In this document: one piece after another, positions 40,090 to 50,047 of the stretch
Layout: every line of letters begins with the position of its first letter
Numbering within the stretch: position 1 is the stretch's first letter
NCBI GenBank assembly: GCA_963725255.1
Contig: CAVRXV010000017.1
Coordinates: forward strand, 310,001 to 374,000
From: JAIEPX01 sp963725255
GTDB lineage: Bacteria > Pseudomonadota > Gammaproteobacteria > JAIEPX01
DNA length: 64,000 bases
Direction: 5' to 3'
Position numbers and translations under genes: made by a program
Notes under the pieces: generated by a model
What the model was told of the DNA's origin: nothing
Database searches by the model: none
The model's input: only the letters and a program-made list of their open reading frames with translations

Positions 40090-42186
40090 ATGAATAAGTC
40101 TCTCCCATCATTAGCTTCACCTTGCACTGTTTTAAAAGGTGTGGGAGATCGCGTTGCAGAACGATTAGCGCATCTGGGTTTGCAGTCACTACATGATCTA
40201 TTATTTCATTTACCGCTTCGCTATGAGGATCGCACTCATATTGTTCCTATTGCTCGCCTAATCATCGGACACTCATCGCTGATAGAAGGACACGTCACAA
40301 AAGTTCAAATGCGTTATGGTGCAAAACGATCAGTGATTGTAACGTTAGAAGATGACACAGGCTCCGTCGAATTACGATTTTACCATTTTTCTTCGCCTCA
40401 ACTTCGACAATTGCAAATTCCTAATATTCGATTAAGATGTTTTGGCGAATTGCGTTGGTTAGGCAATCAACGTGGAATTGTACATCCCGAATATCAGATT
40501 ATTTCTACTTCTGAATCTTTTACGGCAAGTGAATATTTAACCGCAGTATATCCAAGTGCGGAAGGTTTATCACAATCGGTATTACGCAAATTACTGAAAC
40601 AAGCTTTTGTAATTTTAGATTCAACTGAAAATTCATTACAAGAATTTCTACCTCTAGCACTATTACAGCAATGGGAATATCCCTCATTAAAAGAGGCATT
40701 AAAAGCATTGCATTTCCCATCGAGCCAACTTGATCCAGCAGTGATTACGGCCTCCAATTATCCTCCGCGAAGACGTCTAGTGCTGGAGGAGTTATTAGCT
40801 CATCAATTAAGCTTACAACGAATTAAATATCAAATTCAGCATGAGTCTGCGCATCCGCTTCCTCAAAAAAACCAACTTATAGAACAATTTCTCGCAAAAC
40901 TACCTTTTAAATTAACCACTGCACAGCAACGCGTTATCGTTGAAGTTTCTGCAGATTTATCAAAACCTATACCGATGCTGCGTTTAATTCAAGGTGATGT
41001 TGGTTCAGGAAAAACCGTCGTGGCGGCAGTGGCAATATTGCAAGCTGTGGCTGCAGGTTATCAAGCTGCATTTATGGCACCCACTGAATTACTGGCAGAA
41101 CAACATTATCGAAATTTACTGTCTTGGTTAAACCCTTTAGGCATAAAAATTGCGTGGCATTCTGGCTCTCGTAAAACATCTGAAAAACAAGAAGCATTAA
41201 ATACGATTTCTGATGGTACAGCTCAAATTATTGTGGGCACTCATGCACTTTTTCAAAAAGATGTTCACTTTTCATCTCTCGCTTTAATTGTCGTTGATGA
41301 ACAACATCGCTTTGGTGTACATCAACGATTAGCGCTTCGTAAAAAAGGAAGTTTCGCTGACCACTGCCCTCATCAACTTGTGATGACTGCAACACCCATT
41401 CCTCGTACACTCGCCATGACAGCGTACGCTGACTTGGATTATTCTATTATTGACGAACTTCCTCCTGGGCGAACTCCAGTTACAACCGTCAATATACCCA
41501 ACTCACGACGAGAAGAAGTGATTGAAAGGATCCGAGCAAATTGTTCTGAGGGTAAACAAGCCTACTGGGTTTGCACGCTCATTGAAGAGTCTGATGTGCT
41601 TCAATGTCAAGCCGCTGAAGAGGTATGCACTCAATTACGCACTGCTTTACCCGAATTAAAAATCGGATTAGTGCATGGACGGCTAAAACAAAGTGAAAAA
41701 GAAGCGGTTATGCACTCATTTAAATCGGGAGAATATTCTTTACTCGTTGCCACAACGGTTATCGAAGTAGGAGTCGATGTACCGAATGCAAGTCTAATGA
41801 TTATTGAAAATCCTGAACGACTAGGTCTTGCACAACTCCATCAATTACGCGGACGAGTTGGAAGAGGGCAAGCAGTGAGTTATTGCGTTTTACTCTATCA
41901 ACAACCCCTTTCAGAACACGCACAACAACGCTTAACAATAATGCGTCAAACGAACGATGGTTTTTTAATCGCGCAAAAAGATTTGGAATTACGCGGCCCC
42001 GGTGAAGTCTTAGGAACTCGACAAACAGGGCTTTTACAGTTGAAAATTGCTGACCTCATACGCGATGCTGATTTACTGCCGCAAGTTCGAGAGTTAGCCA
42101 GCAAAATATTGTTAGAAGCCCCCAACACCATTGGGCCTTTAATTAAACGTTGGATATCCACTCAACAAAATTACTTAAATGTTTGA
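40090..42186 (+). CDS. recG: ATP-dependent DNA helicase RecG
   Basis: 698-aa branch-migration helicase that remodels stalled forks and Holliday junctions. N-terminal wedge (LKGVGDRVAERLAHLGLQSL, LPLRYEDRT), then superfamily 2 motor: Walker A QGDVGSGKTVVA, VVDEQHRFGVHQR (motif II), MTATPIPRTLAM (III), and LRGRVGRGQAVSYC (VI). Length normal. The 3' end overlaps the convergent kinase-like gene by 12 bases. Confidence 0.97.
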   Translation: MNKSLPSLASPCTVLKGVGDRVAERLAHLGLQSLHDLLFHLPLRYEDRTHIVPIARLIIGHSSLIEGHVTKVQMRYGAKRSVIVTLEDDTGSVELRFYHFSSPQLRQLQIPNIRLRCFGELRWLGNQRGIVHPEYQIISTSESFTASEYLTAVYPSAEGLSQSVLRKLLKQAFVILDSTENSLQEFLPLALLQQWEYPSLKEALKALHFPSSQLDPAVITASNYPPRRRLVLEELLAHQLSLQRIKYQIQHESAHPLPQKNQLIEQFLAKLPFKLTTAQQRVIVEVSADLSKPIPMLRLIQGDVGSGKTVVAAVAILQAVAAGYQAAFMAPTELLAEQHYRNLLSWLNPLGIKIAWHSGSRKTSEKQEALNTISDGTAQIIVGTHALFQKDVHFSSLALIVVDEQHRFGVHQRLALRKKGSFADHCPHQLVMTATPIPRTLAMTAYADLDYSIIDELPPGRTPVTTVNIPNSRREEVIERIRANCSEGKQAYWVCTLIEESDVLQCQAAEEVCTQLRTALPELKIGLVHGRLKQSEKEAVMHSFKSGEYSLLVATTVIEVGVDVPNASLMIIENPERLGLAQLHQLRGRVGRGQAVSYCVLLYQQPLSEHAQQRLTIMRQTNDGFLIAQKDLELRGPGEVLGTRQTGLLQLKIADLIRDADLLPQVRELASKILLEAPNTIGPLIKRWISTQQNYLNV

Positions 42187-42876
42187 ATATAATACGTCTA
42201 AGTTATTCACTGGTGCAATATCTCGCGGAACTCGTGTGCATAAATAATGGGTAATTTTACGACGCAAAGGATCTGACAGACAGGCTAAATCAAAATATTG
42301 ACTTAAGAAATTCTCCAATCCGAATTGATTGTAAAAAGGAATATCTTCTTTTTTATTAAACAAATGCACTAAATTCCTCGCACGCAAAGATTTAGACAAC
42401 GCACGTCGTTTAATTTGAATGGATTCTAAATCCAACAAAGTAAAAGTATTATTATTGACAACAATATTATCTAAATGAATATCTTGAAAATAAATTCCCA
42501 ATTTATGCAATTGGGCAACGTATTCTACTAACTGTGGAAAAAACGACAGATCATTATCTCGTGCAACATCGTATAATGTTCGACCATCTACATAATCATA
42601 GATCAAAACATCACAGTTCAATTTAGGATAAAAATAGACGGCTCGAATTTCTGGGACTAAAATATTTTTTGATCGAAGATACTGTGCATTCTTGATAAAT
42701 CGGGTGGCATAAGGCCAAAGTGTAGAAGACGATAACAATTTACGCTTATAAATATGTTTAATAATTTTTTGATCTTGACTCAACAGCAACCGAATTTTTG
42801 TACGCGTACGCTTAACCAGCCTCGCACCATCCGTGAGTTTTATGTAGTCTACTTCCTGTAAAATTGGATATCCCAT
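42175..42876 (-). CDS. LPS-kinase-like (protein-kinase-fold) protein
   Basis: 233 aa. The kinase-type catalytic loop is IYFQDIHLDNIVVNNN (about residues 147-162), and the metal-binding segment FTLLDLESIQI follows. An upstream lysine in KIIKHIYKRK may contact ATP. The overall layout is that of the WaaP/WaaY/RIO-like LPS and small-molecule kinases. A frameshifted paralogue is at 7121-7843 beside LPS core genes, so a core-phosphorylating role is likely but not proven. Confidence 0.75.
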   Translation of the reverse strand: MGYPILQEVDYIKLTDGARLVKRTRTKIRLLLSQDQKIIKHIYKRKLLSSSTLWPYATRFIKNAQYLRSKNILVPEIRAVYFYPKLNCDVLIYDYVDGRTLYDVARDNDLSFFPQLVEYVAQLHKLGIYFQDIHLDNIVVNNNTFTLLDLESIQIKRRALSKSLRARNLVHLFNKKEDIPFYNQFGLENFLSQYFDLACLSDPLRRKITHYLCTRVPRDIAPVNNLDVLYSNI

Positions 42877-42937
42877 CGCCCATCCCTTAACCTTAATAGG
42901 GGTATCTTACTGTACTTTCTGCTACGCTCCAAGCCCT

Positions 42938-42960
42938 AATAAGCTTAACTTAAGCTTATT
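42938..42960. promoter_or_regulatory. Perfect 23-bp palindrome upstream of the kinase-like gene
   Basis: Arms AATAAGCTTAA and TTAAGCTTATT around one C, 62 bp upstream of the kinase-like start and downstream of the gene at 43083. It has no T run, so it is more likely an operator than a terminator. Confidence 0.4.
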
Positions 42961-43082
42961 GAACTTTAAAATATGATCTTAAAATGTAACTATTAAACTA
43001 ATAATGATATAAAACATGTGAAAATGGGGCTTTGCGTGATCTCTCCACCACAGGCCTCGTACTGCAAGAAGCCTTCGAGAGG

Positions 43083-44018
43083 TCATCCCAGGTTTTGACG
43101 CACACAATTAATATTCGCAGTAGCTTCTAGCTCATTGATTCTCGCTTGCATTAACCTTAATTCAGCTGCTAACTGACATAATGTTTCTACATTACCTCGA
43201 ACATTTTGCAGGACGGGAATCGAAGAGAATGGCTTACCACACAGTTCATTGAAAAGACGATCAGCTTCCATATCTTGCTCAGCCTGTAATGCGACTTTAA
43301 ATTTATTCTCCAATAGAAATATTTTGTTTTCCTCAGTAACCGGTGTGTTCATTAGAATTTCCTGCATGGCTAATCGTGATTCGGCGTAATGAGGATTAGA
43401 CTCACTAATACCTTCATAAAGCTTATAGAGATCAGATATTTTGATCTTAGAATTTTTATTAGAATCAGTCAGGAGCTGTAATAGGTGCTGCGCTAACCGC
43501 CAGATCGTTTCATAGTTTAATAGATCCGTTTGATACTTAACGACATCATGAATCGCTTCAGTAACATCGCCTCGTTTAACTTTATTTTCTATAGTAGACC
43601 AGAGCGCTGCTAAGTCTACAAGTCCACATAATGTGTGTAACTCAGCACAGATTTCTGTTCCCCACAATTGATAGTGATCTAAAAACAACTTGAGAAATTG
43701 CGTTAAGAGTGGAGTCATTGCTATTTTATTAGCAGACGTAAATTCTAAGGATATTACTCGGTTTTCAAGGTGATCATTTGCGTTGGATCTTTTTCCAAAT
43801 GCTTCTTCAAATTTGACCAATAACTCACTTGATGCCTTGTCGAAATAGGAAATTGTCATCTTCTCTATGGCTTTATCACTAATCCTAAAAAACCTGACTC
43901 TGCAATGCAAATGTCTATGCTTAAATTCAATCGCTTCACTCCCAGGAGAATTATCTATATTTCTAACCCAATTAATTAACCTAGGATTGCTGCAATCTGC
44001 TTCTTCAAACAACCGCAT
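43083..44018 (-). CDS. Hypothetical helical protein
   Basis: 311 aa, not recognised. No signal peptide or membrane segment. The C-terminal two thirds are mainly helical with a TPR-like feel (HYAESRLAMQEIL, KFKVALQAEQDMEADRLFNE) and end in a short coiled coil (LAAELRLMQARINELEAT). It stands alone on the minus strand upstream of the kinase-like gene and may be a cytosolic or exported protein of the accessory repertoire. Confidence 0.7.
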   Translation of the reverse strand: MRLFEEADCSNPRLINWVRNIDNSPGSEAIEFKHRHLHCRVRFFRISDKAIEKMTISYFDKASSELLVKFEEAFGKRSNANDHLENRVISLEFTSANKIAMTPLLTQFLKLFLDHYQLWGTEICAELHTLCGLVDLAALWSTIENKVKRGDVTEAIHDVVKYQTDLLNYETIWRLAQHLLQLLTDSNKNSKIKISDLYKLYEGISESNPHYAESRLAMQEILMNTPVTEENKIFLLENKFKVALQAEQDMEADRLFNELCGKPFSSIPVLQNVRGNVETLCQLAAELRLMQARINELEATANINCVRQNLG

Positions 44019-44150
44019 AATTTTACCTTTAGAATATTATATTTGGCATAATTTAGCATGAAATACTACAATACACAATATTTTACTAATATATTAGGTC
44101 GGTTAACCCCATGCGGCCCAAAAAAGAATGACGTCACAGCCGATGAACCA

Positions 44151-44936
44151 CTAAAACCAATGGAAATAATCCCTACATAATGTGATTATTACCTCAAAAG
44201 TAATCAAAAAGATGATAATCCACTCGAGAGAGGCAGAATGCTGATAATTGAGCTCCTCGGCTAGCATATTGAACAACTCATGCATAACCTCTAACCGATG
44301 ATTCAGATTACCGACCCGATCTTGTAGGTCCACATAAGTTGTCGTCATTTGGTAGAGTGGCTCTAAATCAGAATTTCGCCAGAAAAATTTTGGTGTGTAC
44401 AACAACTCTAAATGTAAATTAATGGAATTTCTATCCAATAATATTTTCCCCATCAAATGACGAATCTCTTTGCGTGATTTTGAAATTTTACCTTCGGTAG
44501 ATAACGTTTTTAAAATATCCCTTGTTGTATGCGTTGTTTTTTGAATAATGGTTTCAAAGCCTGCTAATTTTATAGATTGAGCTAGGGCGTGTGAGCACGC
44601 TAATTTAGTCACTATTTCTTTGTCGGGAAGAATCATGTAATCATCTTTAATGCTAGGATATTTTCCATACTCATACTCAAAACTATCTCGAGATGATGCA
44701 CCTAATCCCTCATATTCTGCTTTTTTTACTAAAGAGGACAATAGTTCTTCACCTTCTTTTTCTAACCCCCAACAGACAAATACACCATAGGGAAAGAAAA
44801 AAACATCCGCTGCATTAGTCGAATAAACCAGATGAATAACATCACTGTATTTAGTAACTGCCCCATGACTTTCTAATAGTTTGAATAAAACATCCATATC
44901 AAAACTAAAAGCCAAACCTACTGATACACAATTCAT
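44151..44936 (-). CDS. RMD1/DUF155 (YagE) family membrane protein, full copy
   Basis: 261 aa. The family core is visible: VFFFPYGVFVCWGLEKEGEE (about residues 50-69) matches the yFxYGvvVfwgl block, followed by DSFEYEYG and LACSHALAQSIKLA. The C-terminus has VGNLNHRLEVMHELF, then HSASLEWIIIFLITFEV, a single membrane anchor. RMD1/Sad1-interacting family proteins are mitochondrial or membrane proteins of uncertain activity, widespread in eukaryotes and some bacteria. A partial duplicate lies at 53298 and a small relic at 55232. Confidence 0.88.
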   Translation of the reverse strand: MNCVSVGLAFSFDMDVLFKLLESHGAVTKYSDVIHLVYSTNAADVFFFPYGVFVCWGLEKEGEELLSSLVKKAEYEGLGASSRDSFEYEYGKYPSIKDDYMILPDKEIVTKLACSHALAQSIKLAGFETIIQKTTHTTRDILKTLSTEGKISKSRKEIRHLMGKILLDRNSINLHLELLYTPKFFWRNSDLEPLYQMTTTYVDLQDRVGNLNHRLEVMHELFNMLAEELNYQHSASLEWIIIFLITFEVIITLCRDYFHWF

Positions 44937-45277
44937 GATTAGATCCCTGTTAACGCCGTATTTAAATCATCTTTCAAATCTTCCAAAGCCTCAATAGAAA
45001 AGCCATAAGTGAGTAAATCCGATAAATTACTGCATTACTCGAATTTATTCGAGAAGCTAGCTCATTACCGGCTACAGCATGGCAATGGAAAGAAACTTTC
45101 AATCGATTGCAATCTTTTATTCACGAATTTGATTCAGTGGGTAAGAGTTCTGCTACACAGTGTTATTCTGCTTTATAGACATAGAGCTAACCCAAGCCCT
45201 CTAGCGTTTGATTGTGCGCGATTTTTAGCGAAAAATCCTAGATATGATTATCTCAGACGGACTAGAGTTTAAAGGCG
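44937..45277. other. Gene-poor gap with a probable relic gene tail
   Basis: On the minus strand a short open frame just upstream of the DUF155 gene ends SIEALEDLKDDLNTALTGI (about 45010-44940), which looks like a decayed gene end. A plus-strand open frame of 87 codons at 45009-45272 has no recognisable features and I do not call it a gene. No repeat or RNA gene is seen. Confidence 0.4.
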
Positions 45278-47722
45278 CTATGTTCGATAGACATAAACAT
45301 AATCATCGTGAAGTTCAAACTTCACTGGAGTGACTTCGACAACTTTATTCGAGAAAAATAAGCCAGAAAACAGAGCATGCTTATGTGACGTTTTTAGTTT
45401 TGACAGAGGAATTTTAGGGGCATCAGCTTTTGAAGGATCATGCAAAATCATTTGATCAGCTGAATATGTTAGATCACTGATGTCGTGATACTGCTTGCAA
45501 AATAGACTATAACTATTCTTATAACGTTGCAATGTAAGCTGTTGATGGTCCTGTCTTATTTCAACTTTATCGGTTCCATGCCAATTATTATTATCATATC
45601 CATACAATTGTAGTCCGGGATATTCAGATTGAATGCTCATATTATCAAAAGAAGCAGCCCAGATAAAACGTATTTGATCTCCAATAGAGAGGTCACTAAA
45701 GCGAGCATTTCTCCATTGGAAAATATTTATTTTTTTTGCAGAAACCGCTACACCACTATCATTGTAACTTACAAACCTTAGTTTTGATTTTTTCTGTGCC
45801 CCTCCACCTTGTGTATCAACAACGAGTCTCCCTGTGCCTATAGATCTTGATTCATAATTTGGTTCCCCATCATCATCTTCACCGGTGACTTCTTCCTCTA
45901 TCACCTCCAACAAGTTGGCCAGTGTAAAAGATCTGTTACTATTGACACTTTGAAGATATGCAGTTACTAGAGTGATTGCTTTACTGAAATAATCTCTTCG
46001 ATAATTGGATTGTAATAATGCGTTGTAATTATTGCATCTATTTAATAAAAATGTTACGTGGGCTATGATTTCAGAATATTGATCAAGTAAATCTCCAGGC
46101 TCTATTCCTACAGAAAATCTGATTGCAGTACCGCATTCGGATATGACAGAAAGCATAAAACCTATACTAAGTCGAAATGTTATTGGAACCTGATATACGT
46201 GTATCAATGGATCAATCAGAAGCTCCATGATATCGTTTAATAAATCATGAGCAATGTGCTTATCAAAATAGTTTTGATAGGCAGTTTGAAGAATTCCGCT
46301 AAATAAGGTCGGAAATTCCATTCCTTTCTCTTTGTAAAGCATAGTTAATAACCACTTTTTTTGAGCAAGATTAAAATGTTTTTTGACAATAAAGGCGTGG
46401 TCTTCACTGTTGAACATAGAAAATAAAAATAAATTTTTATTGATTCTGCCATTTATTGAGTCATATTCATCTCGGGCCTGTTCATCCAAAGAAGACACTA
46501 ATTGTTGTAATAATATTTCATTCTCATTTAATAATTGTGATAAAGTTTCTCTTCCAACCGCGGTAAATCGCAAGTGTACAATAAGATCCTTTGCAGAATC
46601 GATATATTGATTCAATGCTTGGTGATCAGCATTCTCTAAAAAGCCCTCGAATTCATTACTATTCAATGACAATAAATGAGCCCTTATGGATGGAAAATTA
46701 CTCTTATCATTTTTATTGACAGGCTTTCCCATTACACGATTGAGATCTCGTTGCTCAATTTCTTTGAGAAATTCACGCAATTCATGATCACTGGCATTTG
46801 CAATAAAATATTGAATGGCCTTAATGGTGATTGCTTGACGGCGGGAGCTAAGAAATTCTTTAAAATCAAAAGCTATATAACATGTAGCATCGTCTGCATT
46901 AACCTGTAATCTCATTGCCTGATAATTAATATTTAGCTCTAAATTATCACAGATAGCTTTGGATTTCCTAAATAAAGAGTTAGTGTTTGAATTGATTTTA
47001 TCAAAATAAATTGATGTCAAGTCACGCATGTGCTCAAGGTGAAAACAAAAGAATTGTTGAGCTGCTGGAGATAAGGCCCTATTGGCAAGATCTGCTGCCA
47101 TATCGTCGTTAAAACCCCTCCAGTCTTCGCCGCCAGAATTAATAATTGTTAGAGCGCCACCAGACAAGATGTCAGCTCCTAATTGAGCAAATTTTGTTAA
47201 ACTTTGTAGTAAAACAATATTTACCCATTTACCATTAGGGCGTGAACTAAGTAACTGGATTGTCTCATGTATTTCGCGATCTTGTAGTCTGTTGATTGTT
47301 ACATCAATAATGATCGTTAATGGTTTTCCAAGAGAATCCAATATTTTTCTCAGCCAGCCCGAAATATCATGCTTATAAACTATATCTGCAGTTGCATTAT
47401 TAGGATGAAAATCAATCACTATAACATCTGTTTTATTTATATCTACTTCGTCTAATGAATTGTAGCTATCTAATATTTGAAAACCCGACGATTTCTTCAT
47501 GTTACTTATTAGTATTGTTGCTTCAAAATAATTTTGACTAAATAAAGCAATATTAAGTTTATGGGGAAAGTGACGCGCCAAGCGACTGCATACTGCAAAA
47601 TAGCCCTGCATGCCGAAGCCCATTGTGTAACTAGCTACTGTTAGCTGTTTGTGATTTGAAAACATGCTGCTGGAATATCTAGATAAATTAAGATTGTAAT
47701 CAGGAGCTATTTTTAACGACAT
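45278..47722 (-). CDS. Large hypothetical protein, N-terminal region like a fold-type I PLP enzyme
   Basis: 814 aa from the ATG at 47722; a longer frame begins in the IS end (47761), so its first 13 residues are IS-derived. Residues about 95-200 (TDVIVIDFHPNN, LTIIIDVTINRLQD, VLLQSLTKFAQLGADILSGG) have the shape of the Cys/Met-metabolism PLP-enzyme core, with SLTKF at the place of the Schiff-base lysine. The next 450 residues are helical; the C-terminal 200 include an acidic EVTGEDDDGEPNYE stretch and a beta-rich end. The IS sits 6 bases before this ATG, so native upstream signals are lost. Function unknown. Confidence 0.6.
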   Translation of the reverse strand: MSLKIAPDYNLNLSRYSSSMFSNHKQLTVASYTMGFGMQGYFAVCSRLARHFPHKLNIALFSQNYFEATILISNMKKSSGFQILDSYNSLDEVDINKTDVIVIDFHPNNATADIVYKHDISGWLRKILDSLGKPLTIIIDVTINRLQDREIHETIQLLSSRPNGKWVNIVLLQSLTKFAQLGADILSGGALTIINSGGEDWRGFNDDMAADLANRALSPAAQQFFCFHLEHMRDLTSIYFDKINSNTNSLFRKSKAICDNLELNINYQAMRLQVNADDATCYIAFDFKEFLSSRRQAITIKAIQYFIANASDHELREFLKEIEQRDLNRVMGKPVNKNDKSNFPSIRAHLLSLNSNEFEGFLENADHQALNQYIDSAKDLIVHLRFTAVGRETLSQLLNENEILLQQLVSSLDEQARDEYDSINGRINKNLFLFSMFNSEDHAFIVKKHFNLAQKKWLLTMLYKEKGMEFPTLFSGILQTAYQNYFDKHIAHDLLNDIMELLIDPLIHVYQVPITFRLSIGFMLSVISECGTAIRFSVGIEPGDLLDQYSEIIAHVTFLLNRCNNYNALLQSNYRRDYFSKAITLVTAYLQSVNSNRSFTLANLLEVIEEEVTGEDDDGEPNYESRSIGTGRLVVDTQGGGAQKKSKLRFVSYNDSGVAVSAKKINIFQWRNARFSDLSIGDQIRFIWAASFDNMSIQSEYPGLQLYGYDNNNWHGTDKVEIRQDHQQLTLQRYKNSYSLFCKQYHDISDLTYSADQMILHDPSKADAPKIPLSKLKTSHKHALFSGLFFSNKVVEVTPVKFELHDDYVYVYRT

Positions 47723-47754
47723 TGATCTGCTCCCGATTTCGTGGACACCAACCT

Positions 47755-48615
47755 CTAACAAGCATACATTAATTCATATTGAGCAGGCGTGTTGTAATTT
47801 ATCGTAGAATGCCTACGTTGTCTATTGTAAAAAACCTCAATATATTCAAAAATAACTCTCTTTGCCTCCTCTCTCGTTTTAAAGCTTTCATGGTGCGTGC
47901 ACTCAACTTTCAGTGTGTGAAAAAAGCTTTCTACTACCGCATTATCCCAGCAGTTCCCTTTTCGACTCATACTGCATTCAATTTCATTATTCTTCAATAA
48001 TCCCTGATATTCATTCGCTGCATACTGACTTCCACGATCAGAATGTAACAATACTCCACCCGATATTTTTCGCTTAAATAACGCCATTCTTAAAGCATTC
48101 AGCGTGATATCTTCTTTCATCTTGCTATCCATCGACCACCCTATGATTTTCCTAGAAAATAAATCCATGATCACCGATAAATACAACCATCCTTCCATTG
48201 TCGGAATATACGTAATATCAGAGACCCAGCGCTGATTCGGCTTATTAGCGGTAAACTCTCGATTTAATTTATTATCGCTTATGGGTTTACTATGATTTGA
48301 ATCCGTCGTCATTTTAAATTTCCTTTTCGTTTTCGCTCTTATGCCATAATGCCGCATCAGCCTTAAAACTCGGTTTTTTCCGAGTGTTTTTAATTCTGCA
48401 TGTAGATCATAGTATATGCGACGATATCCATACGTCTCTCGACTTCTTTCATGACTCTCACGGATCTTTAACAATAATTGCTGATTCGATTCTTCTCGAT
48501 CGCTCACAGGTCGTGATAACCACGCATAAAAGCCGCTTCGGCTTATTTCTAAAACGTGACACAGGATGTTAATCGAGTGTTCTTTGCGCTTCTCTTCCAC
48601 AAATTGATACTTCAT
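47755..48615 (-). CDS. IS3-family transposase OrfB, copy A
   Basis: 286-aa DDE transposase: WVSDITYIPTMEGWLY (Asp), LLHSDRGSQYAANEY (Asp), GNCWDNAVVESFFHTLKVE (Glu). An HTH_21-type YGYRRIYYDLHAEL lies upstream. In the -1 frame relative to OrfA with an ATGA overlap; a fused OrfAB can arise at A_AAA_AAG (48645-48651). It differs from copy B at about five residues. Confidence 0.95.
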   Translation of the reverse strand: MKYQFVEEKRKEHSINILCHVLEISRSGFYAWLSRPVSDREESNQQLLLKIRESHERSRETYGYRRIYYDLHAELKTLGKNRVLRLMRHYGIRAKTKRKFKMTTDSNHSKPISDNKLNREFTANKPNQRWVSDITYIPTMEGWLYLSVIMDLFSRKIIGWSMDSKMKEDITLNALRMALFKRKISGGVLLHSDRGSQYAANEYQGLLKNNEIECSMSRKGNCWDNAVVESFFHTLKVECTHHESFKTREEAKRVIFEYIEVFYNRQRRHSTINYNTPAQYELMYAC

Positions 48616-48896
48616 TTCAATTCGTTCGCAAAGAACTTTGCGGCCTTTTTTAATATGTCGCGCTCCTCCTTCAAGCGCAATATCTCCATCTTTAATCGTC
48701 GATTCTCTTCTACAACATCTACCTGGCTTTCACCAACGGTCTCTTGGGTCTGATCGTTACGATGCTGATTAATCCATGAATAGAGAGTGACCTGGTGTAT
48801 CCCTAAGTCTCTCGCTGTTTTAGCATATGGCTGCGGTGACGACAGTGCTAATTTCACTGCCTCTGCTCGAAATAGTTTGTCCGCTTTCCTTTTCAT
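48612..48896 (-). CDS. IS3-family transposase OrfA, copy A
   Basis: 94 aa: HTH (LFRAEAVKLALSSPQPYAKT, LGIHQVTLYSWI) plus a C-terminal leucine-zipper-like coil (NRRLKMEILRLKEERDILKK). Contains the in-frame slippery heptamer for OrfAB. Confidence 0.94.
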   Translation of the reverse strand: MKRKADKLFRAEAVKLALSSPQPYAKTARDLGIHQVTLYSWINQHRNDQTQETVGESQVDVVEENRRLKMEILRLKEERDILKKAAKFFANELK

Positions 48897-48957
48897 CTTG
48901 ACACCTCTTTGATTCCCTTAAGTTTATCAAACTTAGTGTCCTTTGAAACGGGGGCAG

Positions 48958-49983
48958 ATCACATATACAGTAGTTCTTGTATATTTTGGAGACAACGTAC
49001 TTTTTTTATAAAACCTGATCTTTTATCTAAAAATAATCCCAATTCATTAGTGATACAGTTAATTATAAAGACGTATATTTTGTGATGTTTAACATGTCCT
49101 AGAATATAATTGATTATTCTCGACATGGCTGCAGCTAATAATCTATCTAAGCTTGAGGAATCTGTTAATGTCTCGAGTTTCTGTAATAAGGTAGTAACTC
49201 TCGGAAGGCAATATTTAATTCCACTACATTTAATTTTTCTAGGATCTAAACTAGATACTTTGTCTTTAGTAGCGATGATAGTGTTATAGAAATCCAGTTC
49301 TTCATTATTTTGATTAAATAATGAGGCCATTTTATCTAGTAACAAAATAACGGCAGATTTTAGTGGCCAGATGTGTTTTAATACTAAGCTTGAGATTTGT
49401 ATATTCGCTTCGTGTTTAGTGAGATAGAATCCAGATTTAGCAAGTAATTCTCTATAATCGTGTGTTCCTGTTCCATCGTGACTGAATAGCACTTCCATTT
49501 GATTTGATAAAGGGCTCACATAATAGATGCACAATTCACTTCCCTTAATTTTTTGAATAAAGTCCTGTTTAAGTCCATCAAGACTATCAGTTCTTATTTT
49601 TTTCGCTTTATCGAGCCTCTGGTATTCACTAAAAAACCAGTCAATGAAATGATCCAATGCATTGCTTCGATTATTTGCACGATTATTCTCAAAATCATTT
49701 AACCAGATTCGTTTTTTGATTAATATTTCAAATAATGTGGGAATCAAGCCATCTCGATGAAGTGGAATACGACCTGACGATAATTTTGTGATTGCGGCAG
49801 TTATGCTCGCCTTATCCCAAAAATCATAAAACTGAGTAAAAAAAGACTTACAATTGACAGGAAGAACATCTCCCGCAACTAGCGGCTTCAGCACAGGAAG
49901 TTGTGAATGCTCTCTAACTATTGCTAATAATAAGGAATGCAATTTATGCCTGTCAGTACGTGCATAAGCGTTTTTATAGGTCT
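48958..49983 (-). pseudogene. Hypothetical gene fragment trapped between two inverted IS copies
   Basis: An open frame of about 340 codons fills the whole segment between the IS copies (YKNAYARTDRHKLH to CLQNIQELLYM). Its apparent start lies in IS copy B, and its stop TGA is formed by the GATC at the junction with copy A. It is helical, with no recognised domain and no signal peptide. Joining it to the gene at 45278 by removing copy A leaves the frame aligned but an in-frame TGA, so they may or may not be one former gene. Likely truncated at both ends. Confidence 0.6.
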
Positions 49984-50047
49984 GATCTGACCCCGTTTCA
50001 AAGGACACTAAGTTTGATAAACTTAAGGGAATCAAAGAGGTGTCAAG

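Larger units (their letters stand above)
47728..48956 (-). mobile_element. IS3-family insertion sequence, copy A (1229 bp)
   Basis: Ends TGCTCCCGATTTCGTGGACA (left) and, on the other strand, TGCCCCCGTTTCAAAGGACA (right) form the inverted repeats. A 4-bp GATC flanks both sides (47724-47727 and 48957-48960). Copy B at 49988-51216 has the same length, opposite orientation and the same GATC flanks. Confidence 0.93.

Noticed and set aside
45009..45272. 87-codon plus-strand open frame
   Set aside because: No ribosome binding site, no recognisable domain, and surrounded by relic sequence.
45278..49983. The 814-aa gene and the 340-codon fragment as one gene split by IS copy A
   Set aside because: Removing the IS and one GATC keeps the two frames in register, but the junction reads ATG TGA TCA ATG, an in-frame stop. 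I cannot claim a simple interruption without an uninterrupted relative.
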